Part shown: one piece after another, positions 53,648 through 61,979 of the stretch | Layout of the letters: every line of letters starts with the position of its first letter | How positions within the stretch are numbered: position 1 is the first letter of the stretch | DNA from: Candidatus Rokuibacteriota bacterium | Lineage (GTDB): Bacteria > Methylomirabilota > Methylomirabilia > Rokubacteriales > CSP1-6 | Direction of reading: 5' to 3' | Assembly: GCA_003220225.1 (NCBI GenBank) | Contig: QHRU01000057.1 | Coordinates: 62,001 to 126,000, forward strand | DNA length: 64,000 nucleotides | Translations under genes and position numbers: made by a program | The notes under the pieces: model-generated | The model's database searches: none | Seen by the model: only the letters and a program-made list of their open reading frames with translations | Told to the model about the DNA's origin: nothing

Positions 53648-54631
53648 ATGACCAAACGTGAGCGCGTGCTGGCCGCTCTGCGCGGCGACCCGGTCGATCG
53701 CGTGCCGCTCAGCTTCTGGCTCCACAACTTCGTGACGGAGAACTCCGCCGCCGGGCTGGCGGCGGAGACGCTACGGCTGGTCCGGACGTTCGATTGGGAC
53801 TTCCTCAAGCCCCAGTCGCGGGCCCAGTGCTTCGCCGAGATGTGGGGACTGAGATATCGTCCGTCCACCGAGCGCGCGACCCAGTTCACGGTGACTCACA
53901 CGCCACTCACGGATGCCAGCGGGGTCGCCCGCCTTCGACCGGTCGATCCGCGCCGGGGCGCGCTCGGCGAGCAGCTCGCCGCGCTGGCCGAGATCCGCAG
54001 GGCCGTCGGTCCCGACACGCCGATCATCTGGACGATCTTCGCTCCGATGATGGTGATGCCGTCTCTCCTGGCCGGCGGGCGCGAGCAGGCGCTGGCCATC
54101 GCGCGCGCCGAGCCCAAGGCGATGGACGCCGGGCTCGCGGCGATCGCCGAGACGCTGGACGTGTACGCGCGCGCCTGCGTGGACGCGGGCGCCGACGGCC
54201 TCTTCTACGCCACCAACGTCGCGCGACGCGACGGCCTCTCCCCGGAGGAGTGTCGCCGCTTCCAGCGCCCGCACGACCTGCGCGTGCTGGCCGCGGTCGC
54301 GCGGGCGCCGTTCAACCTGCTGCACGTCTGCGGGCCCGGCATCCACTTCGACGAGTTCGCGGATTATCCGGTCGCGGCATTTTCCTGGGCGCTCGGCGGC
54401 AGCAACCCTTCGCTCGCCGAGGTCCATCGCCGCACCGGCAAGGCCGTCGTCGGCGGCCTGCCCGCCAAGCCGGAGATCGCGTCGATGACGGAGAAAGAGA
54501 TCGCGGCGCGGGCGCGTCGAGCCGTCGACGAGGTGGGCGGGCGTGCGCTGCTGCTCGGCCCCGACTGCTCGATCAATCCGGACACGCCGGAGGCGCTGCT
54601 GCACGCGGCGGCGGCGGTGGTTCGAGCGTAG
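53648..54631 (+). CDS. Uroporphyrinogen decarboxylase-family protein (MtaA/CmuA-like branch)
   Basis: A 327-residue UroD-fold protein. LHVCGPGIHFDEFADYP has the His-x-Cys pair that binds zinc in methyltransferase-branch members, whereas true HemE uses Arg/Asp residues of RQAGRY, which is absent. KAVVGGLPAKPEIAS and LLGPDCSINPDTP are common to this branch. It probably moves or removes a methyl group or acts on a substrate of the neighbouring cyclase, but not on uroporphyrinogen. Confidence 0.84.
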   Translation: MTKRERVLAALRGDPVDRVPLSFWLHNFVTENSAAGLAAETLRLVRTFDWDFLKPQSRAQCFAEMWGLRYRPSTERATQFTVTHTPLTDASGVARLRPVDPRRGALGEQLAALAEIRRAVGPDTPIIWTIFAPMMVMPSLLAGGREQALAIARAEPKAMDAGLAAIAETLDVYARACVDAGADGLFYATNVARRDGLSPEECRRFQRPHDLRVLAAVARAPFNLLHVCGPGIHFDEFADYPVAAFSWALGGSNPSLAEVHRRTGKAVVGGLPAKPEIASMTEKEIAARARRAVDEVGGRALLLGPDCSINPDTPEALLHAAAAVVRA

Positions 54632-54653
54632 CCGCGCCGCGACTGATCAGCGA

Positions 54654-55727
54654 TCACGCGCGCAGGCGGACGCCGGCGCGGTAGAGCAGCCACATCGCGC
54701 CCCACCACACGAGCACGTACGCCGCCGCGTACGCGAGCGACGCGTTGATCGGCGAGGCCCACGGCACGAACACGCGCTCGAAGATCAGCGTGTGCAGCGT
54801 GATGTTGCCGACGCGGATCAGCGTCAGCACGTGGGCCACCAGCGTGGAGAGGAAGAAGAGCGCCAGCGCGTTGACGCCGAGGACGACGAAGGGGGCGGCC
54901 CACCGCCGCCAGCCGCGGACCTCGGTGGCCCAGTAGCACGCCGCGAACACGAGCAGCGCGAGCCCCGCGGTCAGCACCGCGTAGGAGCTGGTCCACAGCG
55001 CTTTGTTCACCGGGAACCAGACGCCCCACGCCGCGCCGAGCACGGCGCCGAGCGCGCCGGCCAGCGCCAAGCCGCCGGTGATCACGCGTGGAGGCCGCGC
55101 GCTCTGCGCCCAGCGGCCCGTCAGCACGCCGAGCAGGGTCGTCGCGACCGCCGGCACGGTGCTCAGGATGCCCTCGGGATCGTAGACGCGCGCCGCCCTC
55201 CATATATGTGGGCCGAGCACGGCGCGATCCAGCCAGGCCGCGAGATTGCCTTCCGGTCCGAGGTTGCCCCGGCCATAGCCCGGCACGGGCACGAGCGTCA
55301 TCGCTCCCCAGTAGCCCAGCAACAGCGCCGCCGTCACGATCGCCTGCGTGCGCCAGCCCGTCGTCAGGAACAACAGGGCGGCGACGAGATAGCACACCGC
55401 GATTCGCTGCAGCACCCCCGGGATACGGATGGTGGCCCAGTCGAACCGCGGCAAGCCGTTGAGCACGAGGCCGAGCGCGAAGATGATCGCCGCGCGGCGC
55501 AGCACTCGGCCCACGGTCGGACGCGACAGCGGAATCGCCACGCCCACGATGAAGAGGAAGAACGGAAAGATCACGTCGGTCGGCGTCAGGCCGTGCCACC
55601 TGGCGTGCGTCAGCGGCGCGTAGACGGCCGCCCACGTCCCCGGGTTGTTGACGAGCACCATCGCGGCGATCGTGAGCCCGCGGAAGGCGTCGAGAGACCG
55701 GAGGCGTCGTTGCGGCATGAACCTCAT
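54654..55727 (-). CDS. DUF5009/YeiB-like membrane acyltransferase-family protein
   Basis: About 357 residues and ten hydrophobic helices. The N-terminal RLRSLDAFRGLTIAAMVLVN is the hallmark of heparan-alpha-glucosaminide N-acetyltransferase/YeiB-like proteins, followed by DVIFPFFLFIVGVAIPLS. In HGSNAT relatives a membrane His handles acetyl-CoA; a matching residue is not confirmed here. Several in-frame starts exist (55787, 55727, 55718); ATG 55727 is used but has no clear ribosome site. It converges on the UroD-like gene. Confidence 0.85.
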   Translation of the reverse strand: MRFMPQRRLRSLDAFRGLTIAAMVLVNNPGTWAAVYAPLTHARWHGLTPTDVIFPFFLFIVGVAIPLSRPTVGRVLRRAAIIFALGLVLNGLPRFDWATIRIPGVLQRIAVCYLVAALLFLTTGWRTQAIVTAALLLGYWGAMTLVPVPGYGRGNLGPEGNLAAWLDRAVLGPHIWRAARVYDPEGILSTVPAVATTLLGVLTGRWAQSARPPRVITGGLALAGALGAVLGAAWGVWFPVNKALWTSSYAVLTAGLALLVFAACYWATEVRGWRRWAAPFVVLGVNALALFFLSTLVAHVLTLIRVGNITLHTLIFERVFVPWASPINASLAYAAAYVLVWWGAMWLLYRAGVRLRA

Positions 55728-55807
55728 GACTGTATCGTTTTCGAGGCGTGGACGTGTAGGAGGCGGCGGCTCATCATGTGCACACATTTGTAGTCACAGG
55801 AGCCGTC

Positions 55808-56069
55808 ATGGCAACGATCGGCGTGCGTGAGCTGAAACGAGACGCGAGCCGGGTTTTGCGCCGGGTGCGCGAGCGCGGGGAAGAGATCGAGATCACGCAT
55901 CACGGCCGGGTCGTCGCTCGGCTCGCGCCTGTGGCGCCCCAACGTCCGCGGCGACCGCCGTCGGCAGCCTGGTCTACTCTGGACCGCGTCGCTCGCGAGA
56001 TCGGCGCGCGCTGGCCGAAAGGCTGGTCCGGCCGCACGGGCCGTCCGGGACGCACGCCGCGATCTCTGA
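55808..56069 (+). pseudogene. Phd/YefM-type antitoxin with apparent C-terminal frameshift
   Basis: From ATG 55808 (GGAG 6 nt upstream) the protein reads ATIGVRELKRDASRVLRRVR, then EEIEITHHGRVVARLAPV, a typical Phd/YefM DNA-binding antitoxin of about 85 residues. After ARWPKG the frame runs without a stop into the PIN toxin. Shifting the frame by one base there gives ARAVRDARRDL followed by TGA at 56067-56069, the usual end of this antitoxin group. A one-base insertion near 56025-56040 is therefore likely, either real or an assembly error. Confidence 0.7.
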
Positions 56070-56473
56070 TGGTCGTCGACGCGAGCGTGCTGGTCAGCCA
56101 CCTCGTGCCCTCCGAAGGGCGTCACGAGGCAAGCCGTCGTTGGATCGCGCGCCACATCGACGGCGGCGGCCTGGTCGTCGCTCTCGCCCTGCTGCTTCCG
56201 GAGGTCGCCGGCGCGATCGCGCGAAGAACCGGAACACCTCGCCTTGCTCGCCGGGCGATCGCGGTCGTGTTGCGCCTCCCGTCGCTACGGCTTCTGACGA
56301 TCGGCGAAGAGTTGGCGCGCGCGGCGGCTGGCCTCGCGGCCCGCCTCCGGATTCGAGGTGCCGATGCGGTCTACATCGCCGCAGCGGCTCAGCTCCATCT
56401 GCCGCTCGTCACGTGGGACGTCGAACAGCGTGAGCGCGCCGCGCGCGTCGTCGAGGTTCGCGTCCCCGCGTGA
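56069..56473 (+). CDS. PIN-domain toxin, VapC-like
   Basis: A 134-residue PIN domain. ATG 56069 overlaps the reconstructed antitoxin TGA (TGATG). Acidic residues of the active site: Asp in VVDASVLVSH, Glu in LLPEVAGAI, Asp in RGADAVYIAAA and Asp in VTWDVEQ. As given it is in frame with the antitoxin and could be produced as a 221-residue fusion. Expected role is RNA cleavage unless bound by antitoxin. Confidence 0.84.
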   Translation: MVVDASVLVSHLVPSEGRHEASRRWIARHIDGGGLVVALALLLPEVAGAIARRTGTPRLARRAIAVVLRLPSLRLLTIGEELARAAAGLAARLRIRGADAVYIAAAAQLHLPLVTWDVEQRERAARVVEVRVPA

Positions 56474-56480
56474 TAGGCTT

Positions 56481-57272
56481 TCAGCGCCCCTTGAACACGG
56501 GGGGGCGCTTCTCCTTGAACGCGGCGACGCCCTCGCGGAAATCCTCCGACGCGGCGCCGATCTCCGCCCAACGCGTCTCCAGCCGCTGTGCCTCGTCCGG
56601 CGTCTGCCAGTACTGAGCACGGATGGCTTCCTTCACCGCGCGGAACGTGATCGGCGCGCCGCCCGCGACGCGCGCCGCCAGCCGCGCGACTTCGGCGTCG
56701 AAGTCGGCGTCCGGGATCACGCGCGAGACCAGCCCGATGTCGCGCGCGTGTTCTCCTCCCACGTCCTCGCCGAGCACCAGCATGTCCAGCGTGCGGTTGC
56801 GGCCGATGTAGTGCGCGAGGCGCACGAGGCTCATGCCCCAGGAGGGCACCACGCCGAGGTAGGCGTCGCCGGTGCGGAACTTCGCCGTCGAGGACGCCAG
56901 GCGCACGTCACACGCCATGGCGATGGCGAACCCGCCGCCGATGCACCAGCCGCGAATGGCGGCGATGACCGGCTTGCCGATCGTTTCGACGCGATCGACC
57001 ACGCGGCGCCCCAGCTCGCGGAAGCGCACCGCCTCGTCCGCGGCGCGCGGGCCGCCGGCGAGATCGGCGCCGGCGGAGAACGCCTTGGTCCCGGAGCCGG
57101 TCAGCACGATGCAGCGCGTGGCCTCACGCGCCTCCAGCGCATCGAGCGCGGCCAGCACGTCCTGCATCAGCGCCGGCGACACCGCATTCACCGGCGGCCG
57201 GTTCAGCGTGAGCGTGGAGACGCCGCCGGCGTGCTCGAGGAGGACGGTGTCGTACGCCATGCGGGGAACCAT
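56481..57272 (-). CDS. Enoyl-CoA hydratase/isomerase family protein
   Basis: A 263-residue crotonase-fold enzyme: GVSTLTLNRPPVNAVSPAL, oxyanion block KAFSAGADLAGGPR, and WCIGGGFAIAMACDVRLAS as the second block. The Glu usually found in the latter (GGGxE) is replaced by GGGFA, so classical hydration may be altered. ATG 57272 has a distant GGAG; an internal ATG at 57260 is the alternative. Divergent from the RidA gene at 57309, with TACAAT near 57275 as a possible shared -10. Confidence 0.88.
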   Translation of the reverse strand: MVPRMAYDTVLLEHAGGVSTLTLNRPPVNAVSPALMQDVLAALDALEAREATRCIVLTGSGTKAFSAGADLAGGPRAADEAVRFRELGRRVVDRVETIGKPVIAAIRGWCIGGGFAIAMACDVRLASSTAKFRTGDAYLGVVPSWGMSLVRLAHYIGRNRTLDMLVLGEDVGGEHARDIGLVSRVIPDADFDAEVARLAARVAGGAPITFRAVKEAIRAQYWQTPDEAQRLETRWAEIGAASEDFREGVAAFKEKRPPVFKGR

Positions 57273-57308
57273 ACAATAAAGTCTCCACCACGAGAAACGG
57301 AGGCCGCC

Positions 57309-57722
57309 ATGGCGTCAGCGAAGCGCGAGAACATCCAGCCGCCGTCCCTGCACCAGCGTGTCGTGTCCGGACACCTCCTGTACTCTCACGTCGTCGCCGT
57401 GGAAGGGCGCCGGATGGTCTTCATCTCCGGCCAGCTCGCGCGGGATCGCGACGGCAACGTGGTCGGACGTCATGACATGCGGGCGCAGCTCCGGCAGGTC
57501 GGCGAAAACCTCAAGGCCGCCCTCGCCGCCGCCGGCGCGACGCTCGGCGACCTCGTCAAGACGACGACCTTCGTGACCGACATCGACGAGTACTTCAAGC
57601 ACGTCGACGTCCGCATGGAGTACTTCGGCGCCGCCCTGCCGACCAGCACGACGGTGGAGGTGCGGAAGCTTGCGCACGCGGACTTCCTGGTCGAGGTCGA
57701 AGCGATCGCGATGACGGCGTAG
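57309..57722 (+). CDS. RidA family protein
   Basis: A 137-residue YjgF-family protein: VVAVEGRRMVFISGQLARDRD, then AGATLGDLVKTTTFVTDI, and LPTSTTVEVRKLAHADFLVE. The common active-site Arg lies outside the canonical GPYRP-type segment, so it may belong to a non-deaminase Rid subgroup. Convergent with the DUF5996 gene, 14 nt away. Confidence 0.87.
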   Translation: MASAKRENIQPPSLHQRVVSGHLLYSHVVAVEGRRMVFISGQLARDRDGNVVGRHDMRAQLRQVGENLKAALAAAGATLGDLVKTTTFVTDIDEYFKHVDVRMEYFGAALPTSTTVEVRKLAHADFLVEVEAIAMTA

Positions 57723-57736
57723 GGATCGCTCAGCGA

Positions 57737-58645
57737 TCACGGCCATTCCGCCGGCGGTCGGTCGAGTGCGGCGCGATCCCACCGCGCGAGATCCGCCCCC
57801 GCGTCGTACACGCTCTGGTAGAAATCCAGAACCGCCTCATCGGGTGAGGACGCGGAGCGAACCGCGTCGTACGGAAGAATGAAATCGGCCAGCTCGCGGC
57901 TGTAGTAGGCGGCCTTGGGCCGGATCGCCGTCGCCCCGAAGCCGGGCGGTTCGGGCCGTACGTACGCGTAAAAGGCCGGCTCGGGCACGGCGCCGCTTCC
58001 CGGCCAGAACCCGACGCTGATCTCCTCGTGTGACATCGCTTCGCGCATCATCGACGACGCGGTGTCCGTGGGCTCGGGAGCGCGCCGCCCGTTGAACCGC
58101 GTGAGGGCGAGGTCGAAGGCGCCCCAGAAGAAATGCACCGGGCTGCTCTTCCCGAGGAAGCGCCCCTTGAACCGCTTCGTGACTCTGTCGGCCTGCAACA
58201 GCATCCGGAAGAAGCGCTGAGCGTGATCGGCGTCATACGAGGCGTGGCGGCGATCCTCGAGGAACGGAATCGGATCGCCCACCTCCACCGGCACCGGCCA
58301 CACCTTCACGGCGATCCCGAGACTGTCGAGAACGCCCATGTACGCCCGGTAGAAGTCCGCGACCGCCTGCGGTCGCAGAGCGATGTCGCGGGTCGCCCCG
58401 TCGCTCGTCGTCACGGTGAGCCGGTGATCGAGGAAATCGAACTCGACCTCGAATGCGCCCGAGCGGTACGGCATGGCGGTCGTGCTCAACCCGCGCGCGC
58501 TCACGTAGAGTGGCACGTGCCACCAGTGATTCTCTTTCGGCGCGAGGGCGAGGCGCGTCTTCCCGACGATCTGCGTCCACATGTGAAGCGTGTCGTGAGT
58601 GTCCTGCCATTCGGCGAGCGGCAGACGCGGCCAGGGCGTGTCCAC
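57737..58645 (-). CDS. DUF5996 family protein
   Basis: A 302-residue protein of the uncharacterised DUF5996 family: WQDTHDTLHMWTQIVGKTRL with the ENHWWHVPLYVS block at the N-terminus, then PVHFFWGAFDLALTRFNGR, and EISVGFWPGSG. Rich in conserved Trp, His and Phe. No signal peptide or membrane helices. No function is established that I can name. Confidence 0.85.
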   Translation of the reverse strand: MDTPWPRLPLAEWQDTHDTLHMWTQIVGKTRLALAPKENHWWHVPLYVSARGLSTTAMPYRSGAFEVEFDFLDHRLTVTTSDGATRDIALRPQAVADFYRAYMGVLDSLGIAVKVWPVPVEVGDPIPFLEDRRHASYDADHAQRFFRMLLQADRVTKRFKGRFLGKSSPVHFFWGAFDLALTRFNGRRAPEPTDTASSMMREAMSHEEISVGFWPGSGAVPEPAFYAYVRPEPPGFGATAIRPKAAYYSRELADFILPYDAVRSASSPDEAVLDFYQSVYDAGADLARWDRAALDRPPAEWP

Positions 58646-58660
58646 GGCGACGCGATGCTA

Positions 58661-60064
58661 TCACTTCTTCTTGAAGAGATCGCCGAGCGTCATCCCGAAG
58701 CCGCCCTTCTTCGTGGCGTCCCTGAGATAGGCCTGCGCCTCCGCCTGCTCCTCGTGCGCCCGCGCCTTCTCGCGCGACAGACGAATGCGCCGTCCCCCCT
58801 CCTCGATCGCCAGGACGAGGACTTTCATCTCGCTGCCGGCGGGGAACATGCGGCGATGATCGGCGCCCTGCGTCGTGCCCAGCTCCGCGTTGGGCACGAG
58901 CCCCGTCTGCCCGAGACCGAGGCGCACGAACACCCCGAACGGCTCCACGCGATCCACCGTGCCCGTCAGCACGGCGCCGACGGCGACGGCCGAGGCCATC
59001 TCTTCGCCGACGGTCGCGCCCTCCGGTGCCAGCGCCAGAGCGATGCGCCGCTTCGCGGTGTCGACGTTGACGATCATCACGGCGATCTCCGCGCCGGCGG
59101 TCACCGCCTCGCGGAGTGCCGCCGATCGATGGCGCGGGATCTCGCTGGCATGCAGCAGCCCGTCGACTCCCGGCAGCAGCTCGACGAACACGCCGAACTC
59201 CGTGGCGCGTGCCGCGCGGCCGCGCACCACGTGCCGCTCGCGAAGCCGGCCGGGGACCGTTGCCCACGGATCGCCCTCGAGCGCCTTGAGGCTGAGCGTG
59301 ACCTTGCCCCTCGCGTCATCGATGCGCAGCACCTTCACCGTCACCGCCTCGCCGATGCGCAACCGATCGCTCGCGCGCTCCACACGCGCGTGCGACAGCT
59401 CCGACATCGGCACCAGCCCCTGCACGCCACCCAGGTCCACGAACGCGCCGAAGTCCGCCAGCGACACGACGGTCCCCGGCAACACCGCGTCGGGGAGAAT
59501 CTTCTTGCGCGTCTGCTCCGCCGCCTTCGCCGCCTGCTCCTCCAGGAGCGCGCGTCGCGAGAGCACGAGGTTGCGGCCGCCCTCGGCGTACTTCGTCACG
59601 CGAAACTCCAGGACGCGCCCGACGTACTCCTGCTCGGATTCCACGCGCCGCAGCTCCATCTGCGAGAACGGGCAGAACGCGCGCAGGCCGCCCACCGTGA
59701 CCTCGTAGCCGCCCTTGATCACGCCGGCGACTTTGCCTTCGACCGGCACGCCGGTCTGCGCCGCCACCGCCAGCGCCTCGCGCGCCTGGGCTCCCTGCCG
59801 CAGCCGGTGCGAGAGCCGGATCTCGTCACCGGTGGCGACGACCGTGGCTTCCACCTCGTCGCCGACTTTCACGTTGAGGCGGCCTTGGTCGTCCGCGAGC
59901 TCCCCGCGGTCGATCCACGCTTCGCCTTTGCCGCCGACGTCCACGAAGACGTGCTCGTCGGAGATCTGGATGACCCGGCCCTTCACCATCTGGCCGATCT
60001 CGAGCGCGCCCCGCGCCTCGTGCTGCGCGAGCATCGCGGCGAAATCTTCTTCGGACTCGCTCAT
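58661..60064 (-). CDS. S1 RNA-binding domain protein (ribosomal protein S1-like, multi-domain)
   Basis: A 467-residue protein with about five tandem S1 OB folds (about residues 25-90, 105-175, 190-260, 275-345 and 360-430); GTVVSLADFGAFVDLGGVQG is a textbook S1 motif. Full ribosomal S1 (about 550) has six; this is shorter and starts with an acidic MSESEEDFAAML. It is followed by an Arg/Lys/Glu-rich tail ending FKKK. It binds single-stranded RNA in translation or decay. It is probably the S1 or an S1-like factor, not RNase E or PNPase, which have other domains. Confidence 0.88.
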   Translation of the reverse strand: MSESEEDFAAMLAQHEARGALEIGQMVKGRVIQISDEHVFVDVGGKGEAWIDRGELADDQGRLNVKVGDEVEATVVATGDEIRLSHRLRQGAQAREALAVAAQTGVPVEGKVAGVIKGGYEVTVGGLRAFCPFSQMELRRVESEQEYVGRVLEFRVTKYAEGGRNLVLSRRALLEEQAAKAAEQTRKKILPDAVLPGTVVSLADFGAFVDLGGVQGLVPMSELSHARVERASDRLRIGEAVTVKVLRIDDARGKVTLSLKALEGDPWATVPGRLRERHVVRGRAARATEFGVFVELLPGVDGLLHASEIPRHRSAALREAVTAGAEIAVMIVNVDTAKRRIALALAPEGATVGEEMASAVAVGAVLTGTVDRVEPFGVFVRLGLGQTGLVPNAELGTTQGADHRRMFPAGSEMKVLVLAIEEGGRRIRLSREKARAHEEQAEAQAYLRDATKKGGFGMTLGDLFKKK

Positions 60065-60133
60065 GCCACTGCCTCTCAGAGGATTGCCGGGCGGGCTGCC
60101 GCCTGAAGCGATTATACGGGAGGTGGGATGAGA

Positions 60134-60157
60134 GCGGAGCGCCAGGCGGCGCTCCGC
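60134..60157 (-). terminator. Candidate intrinsic terminator between the mini-protein and S1 genes
   Basis: A perfect 10-bp stem, GCGGAGCGCC (60134-60143) with GGCGCTCCGC (60148-60157), and a 4-nt loop. It lies 14 nt past the stop of the 51-residue gene at 60171. The downstream minus-strand bases are CT-rich with few T residues. Confidence 0.5.
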
Positions 60158-60170
60158 CTGGGATTGCTCT

Positions 60171-60326
60171 CTACTTGCCCGCGAGCCGGTGCTTCTTGAT
60201 GAACGCCCAGAGCTTCTTCGTCATCTCAGCGGGCCCGATCGGCTTGTCGCCCATGATCGACTCCAGCGACTCTGCCCGGCCGCCGAACTTGACCGCGTAA
60301 CCGCCGAAGAGCTTCTTACCGGCCAT
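60171..60326 (-). CDS. SWIB/MDM2-like mini-protein
   Basis: A 51-residue protein found outside the usual ORF length limits: MAGKKLFGGYAVKFGG at the start and IGPAEMTKKLWAFIKKHRLA at the end. The second part resembles the helix of SWIB/MDM2 domains (LTKKLWxYIKxxxL). GGAGG lies 7 nt before ATG 60326. Bacterial SWIB proteins are usually longer (80-90 residues), so this looks like a shortened member. Possible DNA- or protein-binding role; unproven. Confidence 0.7.
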   Translation of the reverse strand: MAGKKLFGGYAVKFGGRAESLESIMGDKPIGPAEMTKKLWAFIKKHRLAGK

Positions 60327-60414
60327 TCATCACCTCCGCCGAGGATTTGCGCCCATGAGCGCGGCCCTACTGTCTCATCCGAGGTGGGCGCAGCCCAAAC
60401 TATCCGTGCGGGCC

Positions 60415-60726
60415 TTATCCCTCGTCGTCGTCCACGGGGCGGGTCGACACCGGGATCCCCAGCGATACGCGCCGGCATTCGTCTTCCCAGATCCGGTGGC
60501 AGCGGCCGTGGAACCGGACGATCCGACCATCGGGGAACCGGTAGGCGACTTGCGCGCCCCGGGTGTCGCATGCGGCACACGTGACCACCCCGATCGCGGT
60601 ATCAGCGTTGATGTGCCCCGTCGGAGCGGTGGGCCGCCCTGGCGCCGTCAGGGGCGGGATGACGCGAGGCAGGATCCCAGCGGCCATTCGCTCGCGGATC
60701 GTCTGTGTGACGGCTTGTCGGTCCAT
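60415..60726 (-). CDS. Small Cys-rich protein, probable zinc-binding
   Basis: A 103-residue protein. A CAAC pair in VVTCAACDTRGAQ and a CHRIWEDEC stretch give four Cys and a His spaced like a zinc knuckle. PDGRIVRFHGRCHRIW is a likely strand-turn. ATG 60726 with GGAG 11 nt upstream. No homologue recognised; it resembles small unannotated zinc-ribbon proteins. Confidence 0.65.
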   Translation of the reverse strand: MDRQAVTQTIRERMAAGILPRVIPPLTAPGRPTAPTGHINADTAIGVVTCAACDTRGAQVAYRFPDGRIVRFHGRCHRIWEDECRRVSLGIPVSTRPVDDDEG

Positions 60727-60789
60727 GTTGGCTTCATCTCCATATAAGGGATAGTCGACGATGAGGCACCGTCGCGTCGAAGACGCTCG

Positions 60790-61218
60790 TCAGGAAGACG
60801 CTGCGGCAAACGCGGTCGCTCGGGGCCGCGTGTCGGCGGCGCCGTCTCCCCGCGCCTCGCCATCGTGACCACGCAGGAGCTTCGTCTGACCTTCGAAGAC
60901 AGCGCTCTCTTCGATGATGAGGGCCGGTGTCTCCAGATCACCGTGGACGCGGGCGTGCTCACGCAGCTCGATTCGCTCGGTGGCCATGATGCTGCCGACG
61001 ACCTCTCCTTCGATGATCACGATCGGCGCGTGCAGCCGCGCCTCGACTCGCCCCGCGCGCCCGACGCTGAGGGTGCCCGTGGCATGAATCTCCCCCTTGA
61101 CGTGGCCGCTGAGGACGACGCTTCCATTGAACGAGCACGTTCCCACCAGCTCGGAGCCTTCGGTGATGAAGGCGGCCGACGTTTCCGACTCGGTTTGGTT
61201 GCGACGATGCCAGCGCAT
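60790..61218 (-). CDS. Bactofilin (polymer-forming cytoskeletal protein)
   Basis: A 142-residue bactofilin. The core is a beta-helix built from short repeats: GTCSFNGSVVLSGHVKGEIH, LSVGRAGRVEARLHAP and IIEGEVVGSIMATERIELRE. Bactofilins polymerise without nucleotides and often sit at the membrane, helping in cell shape or organelle placement. Divergent from the three-gene operon at 61663-63814. Confidence 0.9.
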   Translation of the reverse strand: MRWHRRNQTESETSAAFITEGSELVGTCSFNGSVVLSGHVKGEIHATGTLSVGRAGRVEARLHAPIVIIEGEVVGSIMATERIELREHARVHGDLETPALIIEESAVFEGQTKLLRGHDGEARGDGAADTRPRATAFAAASS

Positions 61219-61317
61219 GCGTCCACCGAAGGCAAGGGTCGCGCCAGATCGGGGTGGGCCGAGAACCCGCGATATTCGGCCGAACGCTGTCGCCGGGGCG
61301 TCGCGCGACGTGCGTGT

Positions 61318-61348
61318 TTGTCATGCCGGGTGTCATCGGCAATGACAA
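61318..61348. repeat. Inverted repeat with TGTCAT half-sites, possible operator
   Basis: TTGTCATGCCG (61318-61328) pairs with CGGCAATGACAA (61337-61348) with one bulged base, and a third TGTCAT lies in the loop (61331-61336). A transcription-factor site is more likely than a terminator because it lies between divergent starts and has no T-tract. Confidence 0.5.
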
Positions 61349-61428
61349 CACGACATCGGAGACGGCCCCCAGGCGTGTCACATCGCCTTGCCCGCAGACG
61401 TAACGCACGTAGTCTCGCGCACTTCCGT

Positions 61429-61445
61429 TTGGCATAGCCCTTGAA
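61429..61445 (+). promoter_or_regulatory. Candidate sigma-54 promoter of the three-gene operon
   Basis: TTGGCATAGCCCTTGAA fits the -24/-12 pattern TGGCAY-N5-TTGC except that the -12 C is replaced by A. Spacing of the GG and G elements is right. No adjacent bEBP activator gene is present. Confidence 0.35.
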
Positions 61446-61662
61446 CTCTCGACCCGCCGGCCACGCCGCCCTCGGGCGTGGACCGTGCGCTGTGGGCCAA
61501 CGCGGGACATGAACGGAGGCGTGGAGTGGGCGAACGTCGCATCGTGTCATCGGTGGCCCGCCGTCTCCGAGGCTCCGTCGGCCTCGAGCGCCGAACGCTG
61601 TCGTCGCAGGCCCAGGCAACAGCAGCCGTGCACTCCAACGACCCGAGGAAAGGAGTCCCGCA

Positions 61663-61974
61663 GTGCTGAATGACACAGAAGTCAAACGGATCATCGACGC
61701 GATCACGGAGTACCGGGAGCTCGTCCAGCAGTCCAGCGAGATGCGCGACCAGCTGGAGTCGCTCCAGAAGCGCTGGTCCTCGCTGAAGGCTGAGCGGGAC
61801 GGCCTCCGCAACAGTGTTGATGCGCTCCACCAGACGCTCGCCCAGATGAAGGTGGACTACCAGGCCGTCATGAAGCGCATGACGGATCTTTCCTCCACCG
61901 AGGACACGGTGCTGGACAACGTCAAGTTCCTGATCGACGAGCTCAGCTCCGTCCTCAAAAAGCACGAGGCATAA
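61663..61974 (+). CDS. Small coiled-coil protein
   Basis: A 103-residue, almost entirely helical protein. VKRIIDAITEYRELVQQSSE and QLESLQKRWSSLKAERDGLR show heptad hydrophobics over most of the length, consistent with a dimeric coiled coil. No Cys and no signal. GTG 61663 with GGAG upstream. First gene of a three-gene operon with a coiled-coil membrane protein and a vWA lipoprotein; its role may be to link the other two. No homologue recognised. Confidence 0.75.
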   Translation: MLNDTEVKRIIDAITEYRELVQQSSEMRDQLESLQKRWSSLKAERDGLRNSVDALHQTLAQMKVDYQAVMKRMTDLSSTEDTVLDNVKFLIDELSSVLKKHEA

Positions 61975-61979
61975 CGGTC

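Larger units (their letters stand above)
61219..61662. other. Divergent intergenic region between bactofilin and the three-gene operon
   Basis: 444 bp without a credible gene. It contains an inverted repeat at 61318-61348 and a sigma-54-like element at 61429-61445, so it is likely a shared regulatory region. The leader of the plus-strand operon would be about 200 nt. Confidence 0.5.
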
